Position numbers and translations under genes: made by a program. A stretch of DNA of 64,000 nucleotides from Paenibacillus caseinilyticus (lineage in GTDB: Bacteria; Bacillota; Bacilli; Paenibacillales; NBRC-103111). The stretch's first letter is position 1. Each line of letters opens with the position of its first letter. Under the pieces are notes generated by a model, which did not search any database, had not been told where the DNA came from, and saw only the letters and a program-made list of their open reading frames with translations. The stretch is taken from the NCBI RefSeq assembly GCF_027533645.1, contig NZ_JAQAGY010000006.1, forward strand, positions 124,001 to 188,000, given 5' to 3'. This document shows, one piece after another, positions 1 to 9,178 of this stretch.

Positions 1-23
1 GGCTTCTCTAGAGAAGAAGCCCC
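1..23. repeat. Inverted repeat downstream of the giant surface-protein gene
   Basis: A 7-bp stem (GGCTTCT / AGAAGCC) encloses a short loop about 40 bases after the stop of the minus-strand surface-protein gene. It could be the base of an intrinsic terminator, but any T-run would lie outside the window. Confidence 0.25.
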
Positions 24-61
24 TGTCCTTTCCGCGCGGTACCTTGTCCGGCCCTTACGCG

Positions 62-3000
62 TTATAGCAGAACAAGTCGCACATCCCACACTTTGACTCT
101 CACTCTCAATTTCTGTCCGGCGGGCAGATTCTGCGGTACCGTCCAGCTCCCGCTCCTGTTCGAGGAGTTCTGGGCCACCTTCCCGCTGTCCAGTACCATG
201 CCATCGTTCGCTTCATTCGTAATCTGAATCTGAAAGGAAGAGAACACCGGGGACGGATCCGGGTCCGATTGGCTCCACTTCAGCACGGGCCGGGCGGTGT
301 TAAGCACCGTCGGCGCCTCCTGTGTCCCATTCGGATACGTCATGTAGGCGGAAGGCGGACGGTTCGTCTGCATCCAGCCGATATTCGTCCAGGGAGACCA
401 GTCCGTTCCGTCGCTCACTCTCACCTGTACCTGGAATTTGCGGCCCTTCGCCAGGTCCGTATCGAGCGTCCACGACCAAGCCGTGTCATAGGTGTCCATC
501 GGACGGTTCGTCAAGCAGCGGACGCAGTTGCCCGCTTCGTCCTTGATCTCCAGATCATACACCGAGAACAGCGGGCTCGGATCACGGTCCGCCTGAGTCC
601 AGGCGATCGTGGGTCTTGCCCCTACGAAGGTCGGTGCAGCCTGCGTGCCAACCGGGTAGGTCAGCACCGCGGAAGGAGGCGCGTTAGTGACTGGAACGGT
701 AATCTCGATGGCGACCTCGTACCAGTCGCTCCAGGCGCCGTATTCATCTTTGACCGCTTGTCGAACCGTATAGACGCCGCTTTCGGTCGGGCGGATGAGC
801 TGCCCGTTCCTCAGCTCGCCGCCCGGCGTCGTATAGTTGCGTTTTCTCTCGATGACCCCTCGCGTGGCGGCGTAATCTATTCCGGTAGGCTCCGTAGAAT
901 ATTGTGTGCCGCTCAACCAGCGGTCGGGGTCCCGGCTCGTGTCGATCCACCCGATCGTGTTATCCGTATTGATCCCCAGCGAGAATTCGGAGATCGGTCT
1001 TCGATGGATGATCACCTTCTGGCTCTTCACGTCCGAATATTTACGGTAGCCGGCAAAAGCCGCATTCGGATACTTGAACGGTGCAGGCGCCGGATCATCC
1101 GGGAGGGAGTACTCCACCCGGTATTCCCCCACCTTGTCCATCGATGCGTGAGGGGCAGTCACGGTCAGCCCGTGGTAAGCGGACAGCCCCGAATAGCCGT
1201 CCCCTCCGTCGAGGAACTTATTCGGATTGATGTGGAGGTACGTCCACCGGGTCAGCTCGGCGATCCCCGGGTCATTTTCCTGATCGGAGTAGCTCTTCAC
1301 GTATTCGACGGGCGTGTTCACGATCGCCGTATTCTGCGTAACGTTTGCGTCACCTGCATAGACCGTAGAGGAGAAGCTTTTGAACATCAGGTACCTGGTC
1401 TCTGAATAGGGTCCGTACATACCGGCCGCCGAGAACGTCGAATCTTCCGCCTCCAGCACCGGCACCCCGTTCACATACCCCTTGAGCCGGGTGCCGTTCA
1501 ACTTGAGCCTGACGTTGACATACGATCCGTATTTGACCGGGTAAGCCGCCTCCCGCAGAATCGTCCGCTTCCCGTCCACGATCTTGACGAGCTTCGACTT
1601 CTTGTTCGACACTTCCAGACGGTACATATTGCGGTGATCCGCCATGCGCGCCGATACGCCGTAGCTTGCAATATTCGTTCCCGAATCATAGTTTAACTTG
1701 AAGACTGCCGACACTTCCCCGTTCTGGAGCGTTTCGGCAGAGTTATAGAATTGTCCGTAACTAGCGAGATCCGCCTGGTCCCGCTGAACCTCCGCACGCA
1801 CGATCCACGCCTGATAGTCGTTTGAGCTGCCATACTCGAGGGTCAACGGGGTCATTATAGACCCATCTGCCATGATGACCGGTGCCGAAGCCTGGCCGCT
1901 GAGTCCGGTACCCGTCACCCGGGTGACAAGATTCAGATTCAGATCGTAGACGTTGAGGGACTTATTCACCGCTTCCGAGCGAGCGAACATGATCTTATGG
2001 TCCGCCGTCAACGTCGTCGCATAGCGGTCGGCCCCCATATTGTATTCGCGATTGCTTTTGCTGTACTGGGAGGGTCCGAGGAAGGTGCTGTTCGCGCTAA
2101 GCGAGCGCAAATCCAGCACGTTCAAATAACTGTTCTCGTACCGGTAATACTCGTCTTCCCCTGTCACATATGCCGTGTAATAGACCACCCGGTCGTCTGC
2201 GAAGCCCGCAATCGATGCTTCATTGTCCACGATGTCCCGAAGGAAGGCTCCGCTCTGGTTATCGTACAGCTTGTTCCCGATGACGATCCGGGCATTGTCG
2301 GTCGACAGGTAATCGATCACGCCATTGTATATCGTGGGAACCCAGTAGGCCGCTGTACTGTATACGGACGGGATGGTCCAGAGTATGCTGCCCCCAGGGG
2401 CTTTCTTCTGGAGGTCGCATACATTCTCATAGCGCCCCTCGTGAAAATAGCAGCTGTACGCGTAAATATTGCCTCCAAAATCCGCCCCATACACCCGGCT
2501 GTCTTCTCCGGCCCCGCTGCTGTCCAATACGGTGATGTCGCTGGCTACCGAATCGAACGTCATCTTAGGCACTGCTCCCAATCGGTAGAGCGGCTTCGGC
2601 GCCGGCTCCGTCCAGATGTCCGCCGGCGGCGGGGTCGGAGGCCGGTCGTAACCGGGTTCCGAGAAGTCCATATACTCCTTGCGGTAAAAAAACTCCTTGG
2701 GCTTCGCAGGCTTCGTATTCCCGTCCATGCGGGAGGAGGCTTCGATATCCGACAGTTTATACACATAGGTGTAATAGCTGTAGCCGCCCGAGGAGCCGGT
2801 ACTCCGGTCGCTGGCGACGAACTTGACCCGGCCCAGCTCATAATTCACAGTAGCGGCATAGTAGTTATCCCAGTAGCCGGAACCGTCCGTCATAACTCCA
2901 TATTGCGGCATATAGGCAGTGGAGGTACTGTTCGTATTGATCCACGTGTTGCCTTGGCTGCCGATGAACACGTCCGGCTTGATCATGTCGGAGGCCCCGC

Positions 3001-5920
3001 GGCAGTAATCCCAGCTCTTCGGACAGTTCCACTTTAGTATCCGCTGGGACACATTCCGGTCGGTTATGGATACTCCCTGGCTGTTCAGCGGTGCTGTCTC
3101 CAGCGCCCCTTCCGAGGCGTTGAAGAGGTATTCTTTCCCCTTCTCGGACCGTGATACGGAGGAAGTCTTCCAGGCACCGCCGAGCAGCGCAGCTGCGTCA
3201 AAACGCTTTGCCATCATCTCAGGCGGCTGAAAATCGGAGCCCTGCACATAAAAATCCACTTCAGGCGCTTCGTTGACGACTTCGAAGTAGAACCTGCCCC
3301 GGGCATCCTTTTTGTAGCCGAGTCCCTCTTTCATATAGATCTCAATGCTGCACTTCCCTACCCGCGCAGGATTATAGGAGAAACTGCCCGTGGCATCCGG
3401 CTTGATAGCCGTGACGGCCTCATCCGTGTAGGAGCCATTATTGTTGCTGTCACACGTCATCGTGACCGTATGAATCTCGATCGGGTCGTTGTCCGGGCTG
3501 TAGGAGGTATCCTTAAAATACATAGTGTTGTTCCGTACCCCCAACGCCGGGTTGTCGAGCTGCACCACCGGAGGCAAATCCGGCTGGACGATCAGCGTAT
3601 CCGCTGCCGGCTGCAGCGACATCATGCCATCCTTATCCTTCACCGACAGCTGGATTTCTTGGGGACCGGGAGACGGATACATGCTTTGCTTGTTCATCCA
3701 AAGACAGGCGGAGATGCTCCCGTTCTTCTTCGGGCTGTAACTCCGCTCGCAGCCGATATCCGGTGTGAAGATTCTCCCCTCCACCACCTTTGGCGGCAGC
3801 GTAATGATCGGCACAGGGTTAGGAGCGACGACCTCGAGCCTCGCGGTCTTGGTTCCTCCAGGCGCTCCCCGGATATCCGATGCCGTCACCTGGATCTCAT
3901 GCGTACCCAGCACGCTCGCCACCACCGGACCAAAATGTGCATCATACTCCCACCAGCCTTTGTCCTCGGCCAGCCCCCGAAGCCATGGACTGGATGAGCC
4001 CTCGAAATCAAAGTAGTAGATGATGCCGTCATCTTCCGGATCATAGGGCGTCTTGGGATTGGCCGTCGGATCATGTATGATGCCTAGGTCTACCCGGTCG
4101 CCCAGTACAACCTGTGCTACCGGCGGATACTCGTAGCTGTTGCCCCCGTCAAAGAAGGCCGGGTCGAACACCGGTCCTTTATTGCTTCCCGACGGAGGCA
4201 GCACGACTTCAAAGCTCTTCGGTCCTGCCGTCTTCTCGGTGCCGCAGGTGGACTTCACCTTCATGGTGACATCCACCTTGCCTGCCCCCATCCCCTTCGG
4301 ATAGGGCGGGCCGTTAAAGCCTTGCGCGTTCCCCTGCGTTGCAGTGAATGTATGGGTGAGGCTTCCCTGCACGTAAGTCCATGTTACCGTGGCCAGGGAA
4401 CAGCCTTCCCCACCGGTAATGGAGATCTCCGGCTGAAACGTATTGTCCTCGCCGTACGGAAGCGTCGGCGTGATGAGGATGTTGAAATCTGCCTTGACGA
4501 CCTCAGGCCCTCCCGTCACTGGCCCTCCACCACCGCCGCACGAGGCTGCTGCGGTAAACCGCTCGGTGAGTACATTATTCGAGCGGTTCGTATCCTTCGT
4601 TACTGCCTTGTCCGGATCCACCCAAACGGTTAGATCGACCATAGCGGTGGAAGTGAACTTATAGGTGAAGCTCCCTGTAAGTAAGGCGCCGTTAGCCGCC
4701 CCGGCTATCGTCTCGGTTTTTATTACGGTCGACCCGTTTGCTTTGATCTGAATCTTAAAAGGATCTGTCGTGCTGTCGCCCTCATTACGATACGCATACC
4801 TGAACGTTACCGTATCGTTCACAGCGATACAGGCAGTGTCGGTTTTCAGGTAGACCGTCGACAGGTCAGGGGTCGTTGGCACGCCGTAGGTGATGTCGAT
4901 GTAGCCTTCGTAAGTGTAGGTCTTAGCCTTCCAGAGGGTATCGACGTGCATAAAGTAGTTTCGGTCTTCGCCGTAGGGTTTTGAGCCTTCATCTACTGTA
5001 AAGTCAATACCTTCTTCAAGCTGACCATTTAGAAGCCTTCTTACCTTAACTAACCCCGAACCCGGAATCAGGTTTCCATTCGTATCGGTTCCTGGCCCCC
5101 ATGAATAAGCTTCAGGTAATGGATCTCGAAGAACGGATCCGACTCGATCAGTAGCCTTACCCCATCCGTAGATTTCTACAGAAGATGGGACTAGGCTTCC
5201 GGAAGTAAAAGTTTCTCCGGAGGGTATTTTAATAGTATCTTGGGGTTGAGTAGTATAAAATGAAGCTGGCGCGATAAGGTTATATGCCGCAGATACCGCA
5301 TAACCTTCTTTCCCGTAATCTGGAGGCGATACCTGATTAGGATTGTTATACGAATACCTAAGATCATACCCACCTTTACCTGTGGTGTAATTAAATGCAC
5401 TATTCACAGACGATCTTAAATTACCCGTCGTAGGAATAAGTCCTGGGAAAGTTGTAATTCCAGATACATCCGTAGAAGGTGCTGCTTTAAACTGAATTGG
5501 TTCTAATGTAGTTAGAGCATTATGTTCCCACTTTAACCCGTTCGGTAATCGATACATGTGGTGACCGGGGTTAGTAGACATCCTGCCGTATACCTCTAGC
5601 TCTTTTCCAGTTATTCCGTTCAGTTTTATATTAGTACTATTTTTAACTACACACTTAGAAGCTTGCTCAATCCCGTTTACCACGATCTTACAGCCTTCCA
5701 GAACTCCCGTCATATAATTTGAAACGTCTATATTCTCAATTATTTTAGTTGTATCTGGTAGACTTACCCTCAGCGTGGAATCCTTAATTGTGCCCGTACT
5801 AAAGTCAATAAATAAGCGCTTTGTCAAACTGGAAGCTAAAGCCTCTGGGGAATATAAGAGAGGCGAAAACAGCTCAAAGATAAAGAAGAGCAGAAGTATG
5901 ATACTTAGATGACTTTTCAT
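62..5920 (-). CDS. Giant secreted multidomain surface protein (CARDB, PKD-like, LamG-like, Ig-like repeats)
   Basis: A 1952-residue protein with an N-terminal signal peptide: a long hydrophobic stretch ends near residue 29 at ALASS. A CARDB-like domain lies at about 358-455, followed by a glycine-rich linker and several PKD/Ig-like beta domains. A repetitive region at about 1110-1380 resembles a beta-propeller, and a LamG-like sandwich lies at about 1390-1510. The C-terminus carries two tandem modules of about 100 residues beginning NAPPSAVLTYP and NRPPSAYMTYP. The second module stops after RVRVKVWD, where the first continues DGTDWSPW, so the end looks truncated or frameshifted. No catalytic motif was recognised; adhesion or sugar binding is inference. 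It lies 26 bp after the SLH lipoprotein gene, so the two probably share a transcript. The first third is clearly richer in AT than the rest. Confidence 0.8.
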   Translation of the reverse strand: MKSHLSIILLLFFIFELFSPLLYSPEALASSLTKRLFIDFSTGTIKDSTLRVSLPDTTKIIENIDVSNYMTGVLEGCKIVVNGIEQASKCVVKNSTNIKLNGITGKELEVYGRMSTNPGHHMYRLPNGLKWEHNALTTLEPIQFKAAPSTDVSGITTFPGLIPTTGNLRSSVNSAFNYTTGKGGYDLRYSYNNPNQVSPPDYGKEGYAVSAAYNLIAPASFYTTQPQDTIKIPSGETFTSGSLVPSSVEIYGWGKATDRVGSVLRDPLPEAYSWGPGTDTNGNLIPGSGLVKVRRLLNGQLEEGIDFTVDEGSKPYGEDRNYFMHVDTLWKAKTYTYEGYIDITYGVPTTPDLSTVYLKTDTACIAVNDTVTFRYAYRNEGDSTTDPFKIQIKANGSTVIKTETIAGAANGALLTGSFTYKFTSTAMVDLTVWVDPDKAVTKDTNRSNNVLTERFTAAASCGGGGGPVTGGPEVVKADFNILITPTLPYGEDNTFQPEISITGGEGCSLATVTWTYVQGSLTHTFTATQGNAQGFNGPPYPKGMGAGKVDVTMKVKSTCGTEKTAGPKSFEVVLPPSGSNKGPVFDPAFFDGGNSYEYPPVAQVVLGDRVDLGIIHDPTANPKTPYDPEDDGIIYYFDFEGSSSPWLRGLAEDKGWWEYDAHFGPVVASVLGTHEIQVTASDIRGAPGGTKTARLEVVAPNPVPIITLPPKVVEGRIFTPDIGCERSYSPKKNGSISACLWMNKQSMYPSPGPQEIQLSVKDKDGMMSLQPAADTLIVQPDLPPVVQLDNPALGVRNNTMYFKDTSYSPDNDPIEIHTVTMTCDSNNNGSYTDEAVTAIKPDATGSFSYNPARVGKCSIEIYMKEGLGYKKDARGRFYFEVVNEAPEVDFYVQGSDFQPPEMMAKRFDAAALLGGAWKTSSVSRSEKGKEYLFNASEGALETAPLNSQGVSITDRNVSQRILKWNCPKSWDYCRGASDMIKPDVFIGSQGNTWINTNSTSTAYMPQYGVMTDGSGYWDNYYAATVNYELGRVKFVASDRSTGSSGGYSYYTYVYKLSDIEASSRMDGNTKPAKPKEFFYRKEYMDFSEPGYDRPPTPPPADIWTEPAPKPLYRLGAVPKMTFDSVASDITVLDSSGAGEDSRVYGADFGGNIYAYSCYFHEGRYENVCDLQKKAPGGSILWTIPSVYSTAAYWVPTIYNGVIDYLSTDNARIVIGNKLYDNQSGAFLRDIVDNEASIAGFADDRVVYYTAYVTGEDEYYRYENSYLNVLDLRSLSANSTFLGPSQYSKSNREYNMGADRYATTLTADHKIMFARSEAVNKSLNVYDLNLNLVTRVTGTGLSGQASAPVIMADGSIMTPLTLEYGSSNDYQAWIVRAEVQRDQADLASYGQFYNSAETLQNGEVSAVFKLNYDSGTNIASYGVSARMADHRNMYRLEVSNKKSKLVKIVDGKRTILREAAYPVKYGSYVNVRLKLNGTRLKGYVNGVPVLEAEDSTFSAAGMYGPYSETRYLMFKSFSSTVYAGDANVTQNTAIVNTPVEYVKSYSDQENDPGIAELTRWTYLHINPNKFLDGGDGYSGLSAYHGLTVTAPHASMDKVGEYRVEYSLPDDPAPAPFKYPNAAFAGYRKYSDVKSQKVIIHRRPISEFSLGINTDNTIGWIDTSRDPDRWLSGTQYSTEPTGIDYAATRGVIERKRNYTTPGGELRNGQLIRPTESGVYTVRQAVKDEYGAWSDWYEVAIEITVPVTNAPPSAVLTYPVGTQAAPTFVGARPTIAWTQADRDPSPLFSVYDLEIKDEAGNCVRCLTNRPMDTYDTAWSWTLDTDLAKGRKFQVQVRVSDGTDWSPWTNIGWMQTNRPPSAYMTYPNGTQEAPTVLNTARPVLKWSQSDPDPSPVFSSFQIQITNEANDGMVLDSGKVAQNSSNRSGSWTVPQNLPAGQKLRVRVKVWDVRLVLL

Positions 5921-5946
5921 TCTCCTTTTCAGATCTTTTCACCTCT

Positions 5947-7038
5947 CTAGTAAAACACAATTCGAGTTCCATCAGTTCTCTGGAGAAAATAGGTTAGAGC
6001 CTTGCTTCTAACTGACTCTGCTTCATCCTTAGATATTAAAGTAAAAAGGACATCCTCATAGACTCCATCTTCTTTAAGCGAAAAAAACATTAACGATTTT
6101 TCGCTAATAAGAGCTTTACCCATTCCAATGGTGTAACCTTGGGCCATATAGAACTTACCTGCACCTTCACCCGCCCCTTTAACCGTATAAGTCATTGGCA
6201 TAAGTACTACGTAAGTATCCTTATACCAATCTGGGGAAAGTTGATTTTTGTACTTCGTTTCCTTAAGGCTTTTAACCATCGGGTCATTCGCGTCATTCAT
6301 ATCAACTACAATAAAACTTTTAATATTTACATCAACATTACCGTTCAAATACGTTGAATAAGGAAAATTAATCAACAACGGCTTACCAAATACACTCTCG
6401 AAGTTACTACCGCTACGAGCCAATTCACTATTACGAACGGCGGCAGAGTCCACTTCCAGCGTCTCCCCAGCCTTCACCTTCAGTACGCGTTCGATAATCG
6501 TAATCGTCTGCGCCCGGGTCGTTGTCTTCTCCGGTGCTAGCTCCCCGTCTGTGAGTCCCTGGATCAGCCCGAGCTTCACGGCATTCGACATCGCCGCGAT
6601 GTCCTCAAGCTGCACCTTGGGATCGGCGTATTCTTTTTTCGCCATCCGTACCGCCAGCTTCGCCATCTCGAGACGCGTCATGGCCCCATTCAACTCTTGA
6701 AAGTCACGCTCCCGCAGAACGCCCTCCTCTTTGAGCGCCGTTACATACGGGTCATACCAGTTGCTTCCCTTTGCACCGGGCTTCAGAGTTGCGGCAACCG
6801 TCAGCATTTTGATAAACTCGGCTCGGCTGACCGGCTTCTCGGGTCGGAACGTGCCGTCCTCATACCCGTCGACGTAGTGCTTGGCCACCGCCCCTTGGAT
6901 TTGAGCCTCGGCCCAGTGTCCCCCAATGTCCTTCAGCGCGACTGCCGCGGCTGCCGCCTCCGAGCTGTTCGCCTGTGCTTCCGTACATCCGGTCGCCAGC
7001 AGCGATACGAGCGTGGTCAATGCAAACAGTTTCTTCAT
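5947..7038 (-). CDS. SLH-domain lipoprotein
   Basis: A 363-residue protein with a lipoprotein signal ending in LLATGC, predicting acylation of Cys18. Three S-layer homology modules follow within about residues 30-200, with motifs HWAEAQIQGAV, DGTFRPEKPVSRAEF and PEKTTTRAQ. SLH modules bind secondary cell-wall polymer, so the protein should be held at the envelope. The C-terminal 160 residues match no family I recognise. Their DNA (5947 to about 6430) is much richer in AT than the SLH half, which suggests a chimeric gene. The start at 7038 is preferred because AAAGG is correctly spaced before it; an upstream ATG at 7047 sits inside that site. The giant surface protein follows 26 bp downstream. 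Confidence 0.8.
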   Translation of the reverse strand: MKKLFALTTLVSLLATGCTEAQANSSEAAAAAVALKDIGGHWAEAQIQGAVAKHYVDGYEDGTFRPEKPVSRAEFIKMLTVAATLKPGAKGSNWYDPYVTALKEEGVLRERDFQELNGAMTRLEMAKLAVRMAKKEYADPKVQLEDIAAMSNAVKLGLIQGLTDGELAPEKTTTRAQTITIIERVLKVKAGETLEVDSAAVRNSELARSGSNFESVFGKPLLINFPYSTYLNGNVDVNIKSFIVVDMNDANDPMVKSLKETKYKNQLSPDWYKDTYVVLMPMTYTVKGAGEGAGKFYMAQGYTIGMGKALISEKSLMFFSLKEDGVYEDVLFTLISKDEAESVRSKALTYFLQRTDGTRIVFY

Positions 7039-7144
7039 TCCTCTCATCCTTTCCTTAGTAAAAACTTACTCTTCCTCTTATCGACAAAATTACCCATAAA
7101 CTGAAGTATCTGTAACGAGGGACCAGGATTAGTCCGTGAAAACA

Positions 7145-7193
7145 CAAAAAACCGCCTTATCGCAACGACCTTCCGGCCGTTCAATAAAGCGGT
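7145..7193 (-). terminator. Intrinsic terminator after trmD
   Basis: On the minus strand, ACCGCTTTAT pairs with ATAAGGCGGT (one G-T pair) and a T-run follows. It lies 55 bp after the trmD stop and should end the ylxM-to-trmD transcript. No rplS lies between trmD and this terminator. Confidence 0.8.
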
Positions 7194-7248
7194 TCTTCCG
7201 CACACCACGTATAGGAATAAAGTATCATAATCCATCGTTAGATGCAAC

Positions 7249-8022
7249 CTAGTTTTTCCCATCTTGGGTTGAGTTGTCCGAGGCCTGTTGAGCGGCACGC
7301 CATTCATTGAACCATTTGCGTTCCTTTGGCGTGAGTTCCACCCCTTTCAGCAGATCCGGCCGTTTCTTCCACGTCCGCATGAGGGACTGCTGGCGGCGCC
7401 ACTCGTCCACATTCTTGTGATGTCCGGAGATCAGCACGTCGGGCACATCCCACTCACGGAACTTGGCCGGGCGCGTATAATGCGGATACTCGAGCAGGCC
7501 TGTAGAGAACGAATCCGTCACGGCGGACATCTCGTTGCCGAGCACACCGGGCAGCAGCCGAACAACGCTGTCGATAACGACCATGGCCGGCAGCTCTCCG
7601 CCCGTCAGCACATAATCGCCGATCGACAGCTCGTCGGTGACCAGATGCTCGCGGATCCGCTCGTCGTAGCCTTCGTAATGGCCGCAGATGAAGACCAGGT
7701 GCTCCTCTTCGGCGAACGATTCCGCCAGTTTCTGGGTGAAGGTCTGGCCCTGCGGGCACATCAGGATCACCCGCGGCGGCTTGCCGGACAAGCCTTCCGT
7801 GATCCCTTCGACCGCGGAGAAGATCGGCTCGGGCTTCAGCACCATCCCGCCTCCTCCGCCGTAAGGATAGTCATCAACGGTGTTGTGCTTGTTGTTCGAA
7901 TAATCCCGAAAGTTCACCGTGTTCAGGCTGACAATGCCCTTATCCCGGGCCTTACCGAGAATGCTGGAAGAGAACACCCCGTCGAACATGGCGGGGAACA
8001 ACGTCAAGACATCGATTCTCAT
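7249..8022 (-). CDS. trmD: tRNA (guanine-N1)-methyltransferase TrmD
   Basis: A 257-residue SPOUT methyltransferase that makes m1G37 in tRNAs reading codons that begin with C or G in their first two positions, using SAM in a trefoil knot. Visible motifs are [11 protein letters not shown] (about 50-60), CPQGQTF (about 89), [10 protein letters not shown] (about 114-123) and [15 protein letters not shown] (about 131-145), which form the SAM and guanine sites. The start codon overlaps the rimM stop in an ATGA, indicating translational coupling. Length and gene order fit the family. It is the last gene of the SRP/ribosome-maturation operon here. Confidence 0.97.
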   Translation of the reverse strand: MRIDVLTLFPAMFDGVFSSSILGKARDKGIVSLNTVNFRDYSNNKHNTVDDYPYGGGGGMVLKPEPIFSAVEGITEGLSGKPPRVILMCPQGQTFTQKLAESFAEEEHLVFICGHYEGYDERIREHLVTDELSIGDYVLTGGELPAMVVIDSVVRLLPGVLGNEMSAVTDSFSTGLLEYPHYTRPAKFREWDVPDVLISGHHKNVDEWRRQQSLMRTWKKRPDLLKGVELTPKERKWFNEWRAAQQASDNSTQDGKN

Positions 8023-8543
8023 AGATCCAGCAGACCTTCCATGATATGAACCGTAACTTTCTTCTCTTGAATATCCACGTTCAGCACAACCTCGTCAATA
8101 TAAGGCAGGAGCAGCGGCTTCCCCTTCGGACGCTTGACCACCCACACGTCATTGGCCCCCGGCGACAAAATCTCGGAGATCGTGCCCAGCTCTTCACCCT
8201 CGTCCGTTATTACAGCACAGCCCAGAATCTCATGATGGTAGAACTCATCGTCTTCGAGTTCGGATAAATACTGCTCTTCCACCTTCAGCAGCCAGCCTTT
8301 GTATTTCTCCACTTCATTAATATTCATAAAGCCCTTGAACCGGATAATATACATCGTCTTATGGTCGCGGGCGGACTCTACGGTTTGCGGGAGAATCGTC
8401 CCTTTGTCCGGATCCACGAACAGCAGCTTGCTGCCGACAGCGAACCGTTCCTCGGGGAAATCCGTCTCCGGTACGATTTTCAGCTCGCCGCGGATGCCGT
8501 GCGTATTGACGATTTTGCCGACCGTGTACAACTTCTCGCTCAT
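8019..8543 (-). CDS. rimM: 16S rRNA processing protein RimM
   Basis: A 174-residue 30S assembly factor that binds S19 and helps mature the 3' head of 16S rRNA. The N-terminal beta-barrel carries the conserved [12 protein letters not shown] near residues 9-20, and the C-terminal half is PRC-barrel-like. The start at 8543 is set by GGGGAGGG six bases upstream; an upstream in-frame ATG at 8567 lacks a site. It overlaps trmD by 4 bp. A terminator-like hairpin lies just upstream and may tune expression of rimM-trmD relative to rpsP-khpA. Confidence 0.95.
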   Translation of the reverse strand: MSEKLYTVGKIVNTHGIRGELKIVPETDFPEERFAVGSKLLFVDPDKGTILPQTVESARDHKTMYIIRFKGFMNINEVEKYKGWLLKVEEQYLSELEDDEFYHHEILGCAVITDEGEELGTISEILSPGANDVWVVKRPKGKPLLLPYIDEVVLNVDIQEKKVTVHIMEGLLDL

Positions 8544-8566
8544 ATGGGTCCCTCCCCGGCTGATCA

Positions 8567-8601
8567 TAATAAAAGAGAGCTAGGAGCAGCTCCTAACTCT
8601 C
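8567..8601 (-). terminator. Hairpin plus T-run between khpA and rimM (attenuator candidate)
   Basis: On the minus strand GAGAGTTAGGAGC pairs with GCTCCTAGCTCTC (one T-G pair) and is followed by TTTTATTAT. This is a complete intrinsic-terminator shape inside an operon, so partial termination is more likely than a true transcript end. No alternative antiterminator was worked out. Confidence 0.65.
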
Positions 8602-8611
8602 ATACTTTCCA

Positions 8612-8842
8612 TTACGAAACGATTTCAACCGAAACGCGTTTCGACTCCTTCACTGCAGCGGATGTGACTACGGTTCGAAGCGCCTTGGCGATGCGTCCCT
8701 GCTTCCCGATCACTTTGCCGACATCGTCGGGGTGAACGGCAAGCTCGAACGTAATGCTGCGTTGATCTTCGGTCCGTGTCACGCGTACTTCATCCGGATG
8801 ATCTACCAATCGCTTCGCGATTACGGTCACAAGCTCCTTCAT
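8612..8842 (-). CDS. khpA: RNA-binding KH-domain protein KhpA (YlqC)
   Basis: A 76-residue single KH domain of the KhpA/YlqC family, which in Firmicutes partners with KhpB (Jag) to bind RNA. The GxxG RNA-contact loop is visible as GKQG within VGKVIGKQGRIAKALR (about 42-57). It lies between rpsP and rimM, as in Bacillus. Confidence 0.93.
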   Translation of the reverse strand: MKELVTVIAKRLVDHPDEVRVTRTEDQRSITFELAVHPDDVGKVIGKQGRIAKALRTVVTSAAVKESKRVSVEIVS

Positions 8843-8866
8843 CGGTACCTCCGTATCCTTTACGGA

Positions 8867-9139
8867 TTACTTCTGCAGTTTCGATTCATGAAACTTCGTC
8901 AGGATGCCAGCTTTGCTGAACAGGCTGCGAACCGTGTCAGAAGCTTGCGCACCGGATTGAAGCCATTTCAGTGCTTTTTCTTCATCGATCGTTACAGCGG
9001 CTGGTTGAGCAACCGGATTGTAAGTACCAATTTCCTCGATGAAGCGACCATCACGCGGGGAACGGGAGTCCGATACCACGAGACGGTAGAAAGGAGCTTT
9101 GTGAGCGCCCATACGCTTAAGACGAATGCGAGTTGCCAT
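8867..9139 (-). CDS. rpsP: 30S ribosomal protein S16
   Basis: A 90-residue S16, a primary 16S-binding protein. It begins [11 protein letters not shown] and contains [19 protein letters not shown], both family hallmarks. The start at 9139 is fixed by GGGGAGGTG just upstream; the ATG at 9148 lies inside that site. It is in an operon after ffh. Confidence 0.97.
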   Translation of the reverse strand: MATRIRLKRMGAHKAPFYRLVVSDSRSPRDGRFIEEIGTYNPVAQPAAVTIDEEKALKWLQSGAQASDTVRSLFSKAGILTKFHESKLQK

Positions 9140-9178
9140 GTATTTCACCTCCCCATTAGAGTAAGATCTTCGGATGTA

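Noticed and set aside
269-1405. 378-codon plus-strand frame over the giant surface gene
   Set aside because: Arg/His-rich shadow with no start signal; the minus frame carries a signal peptide and repeats.
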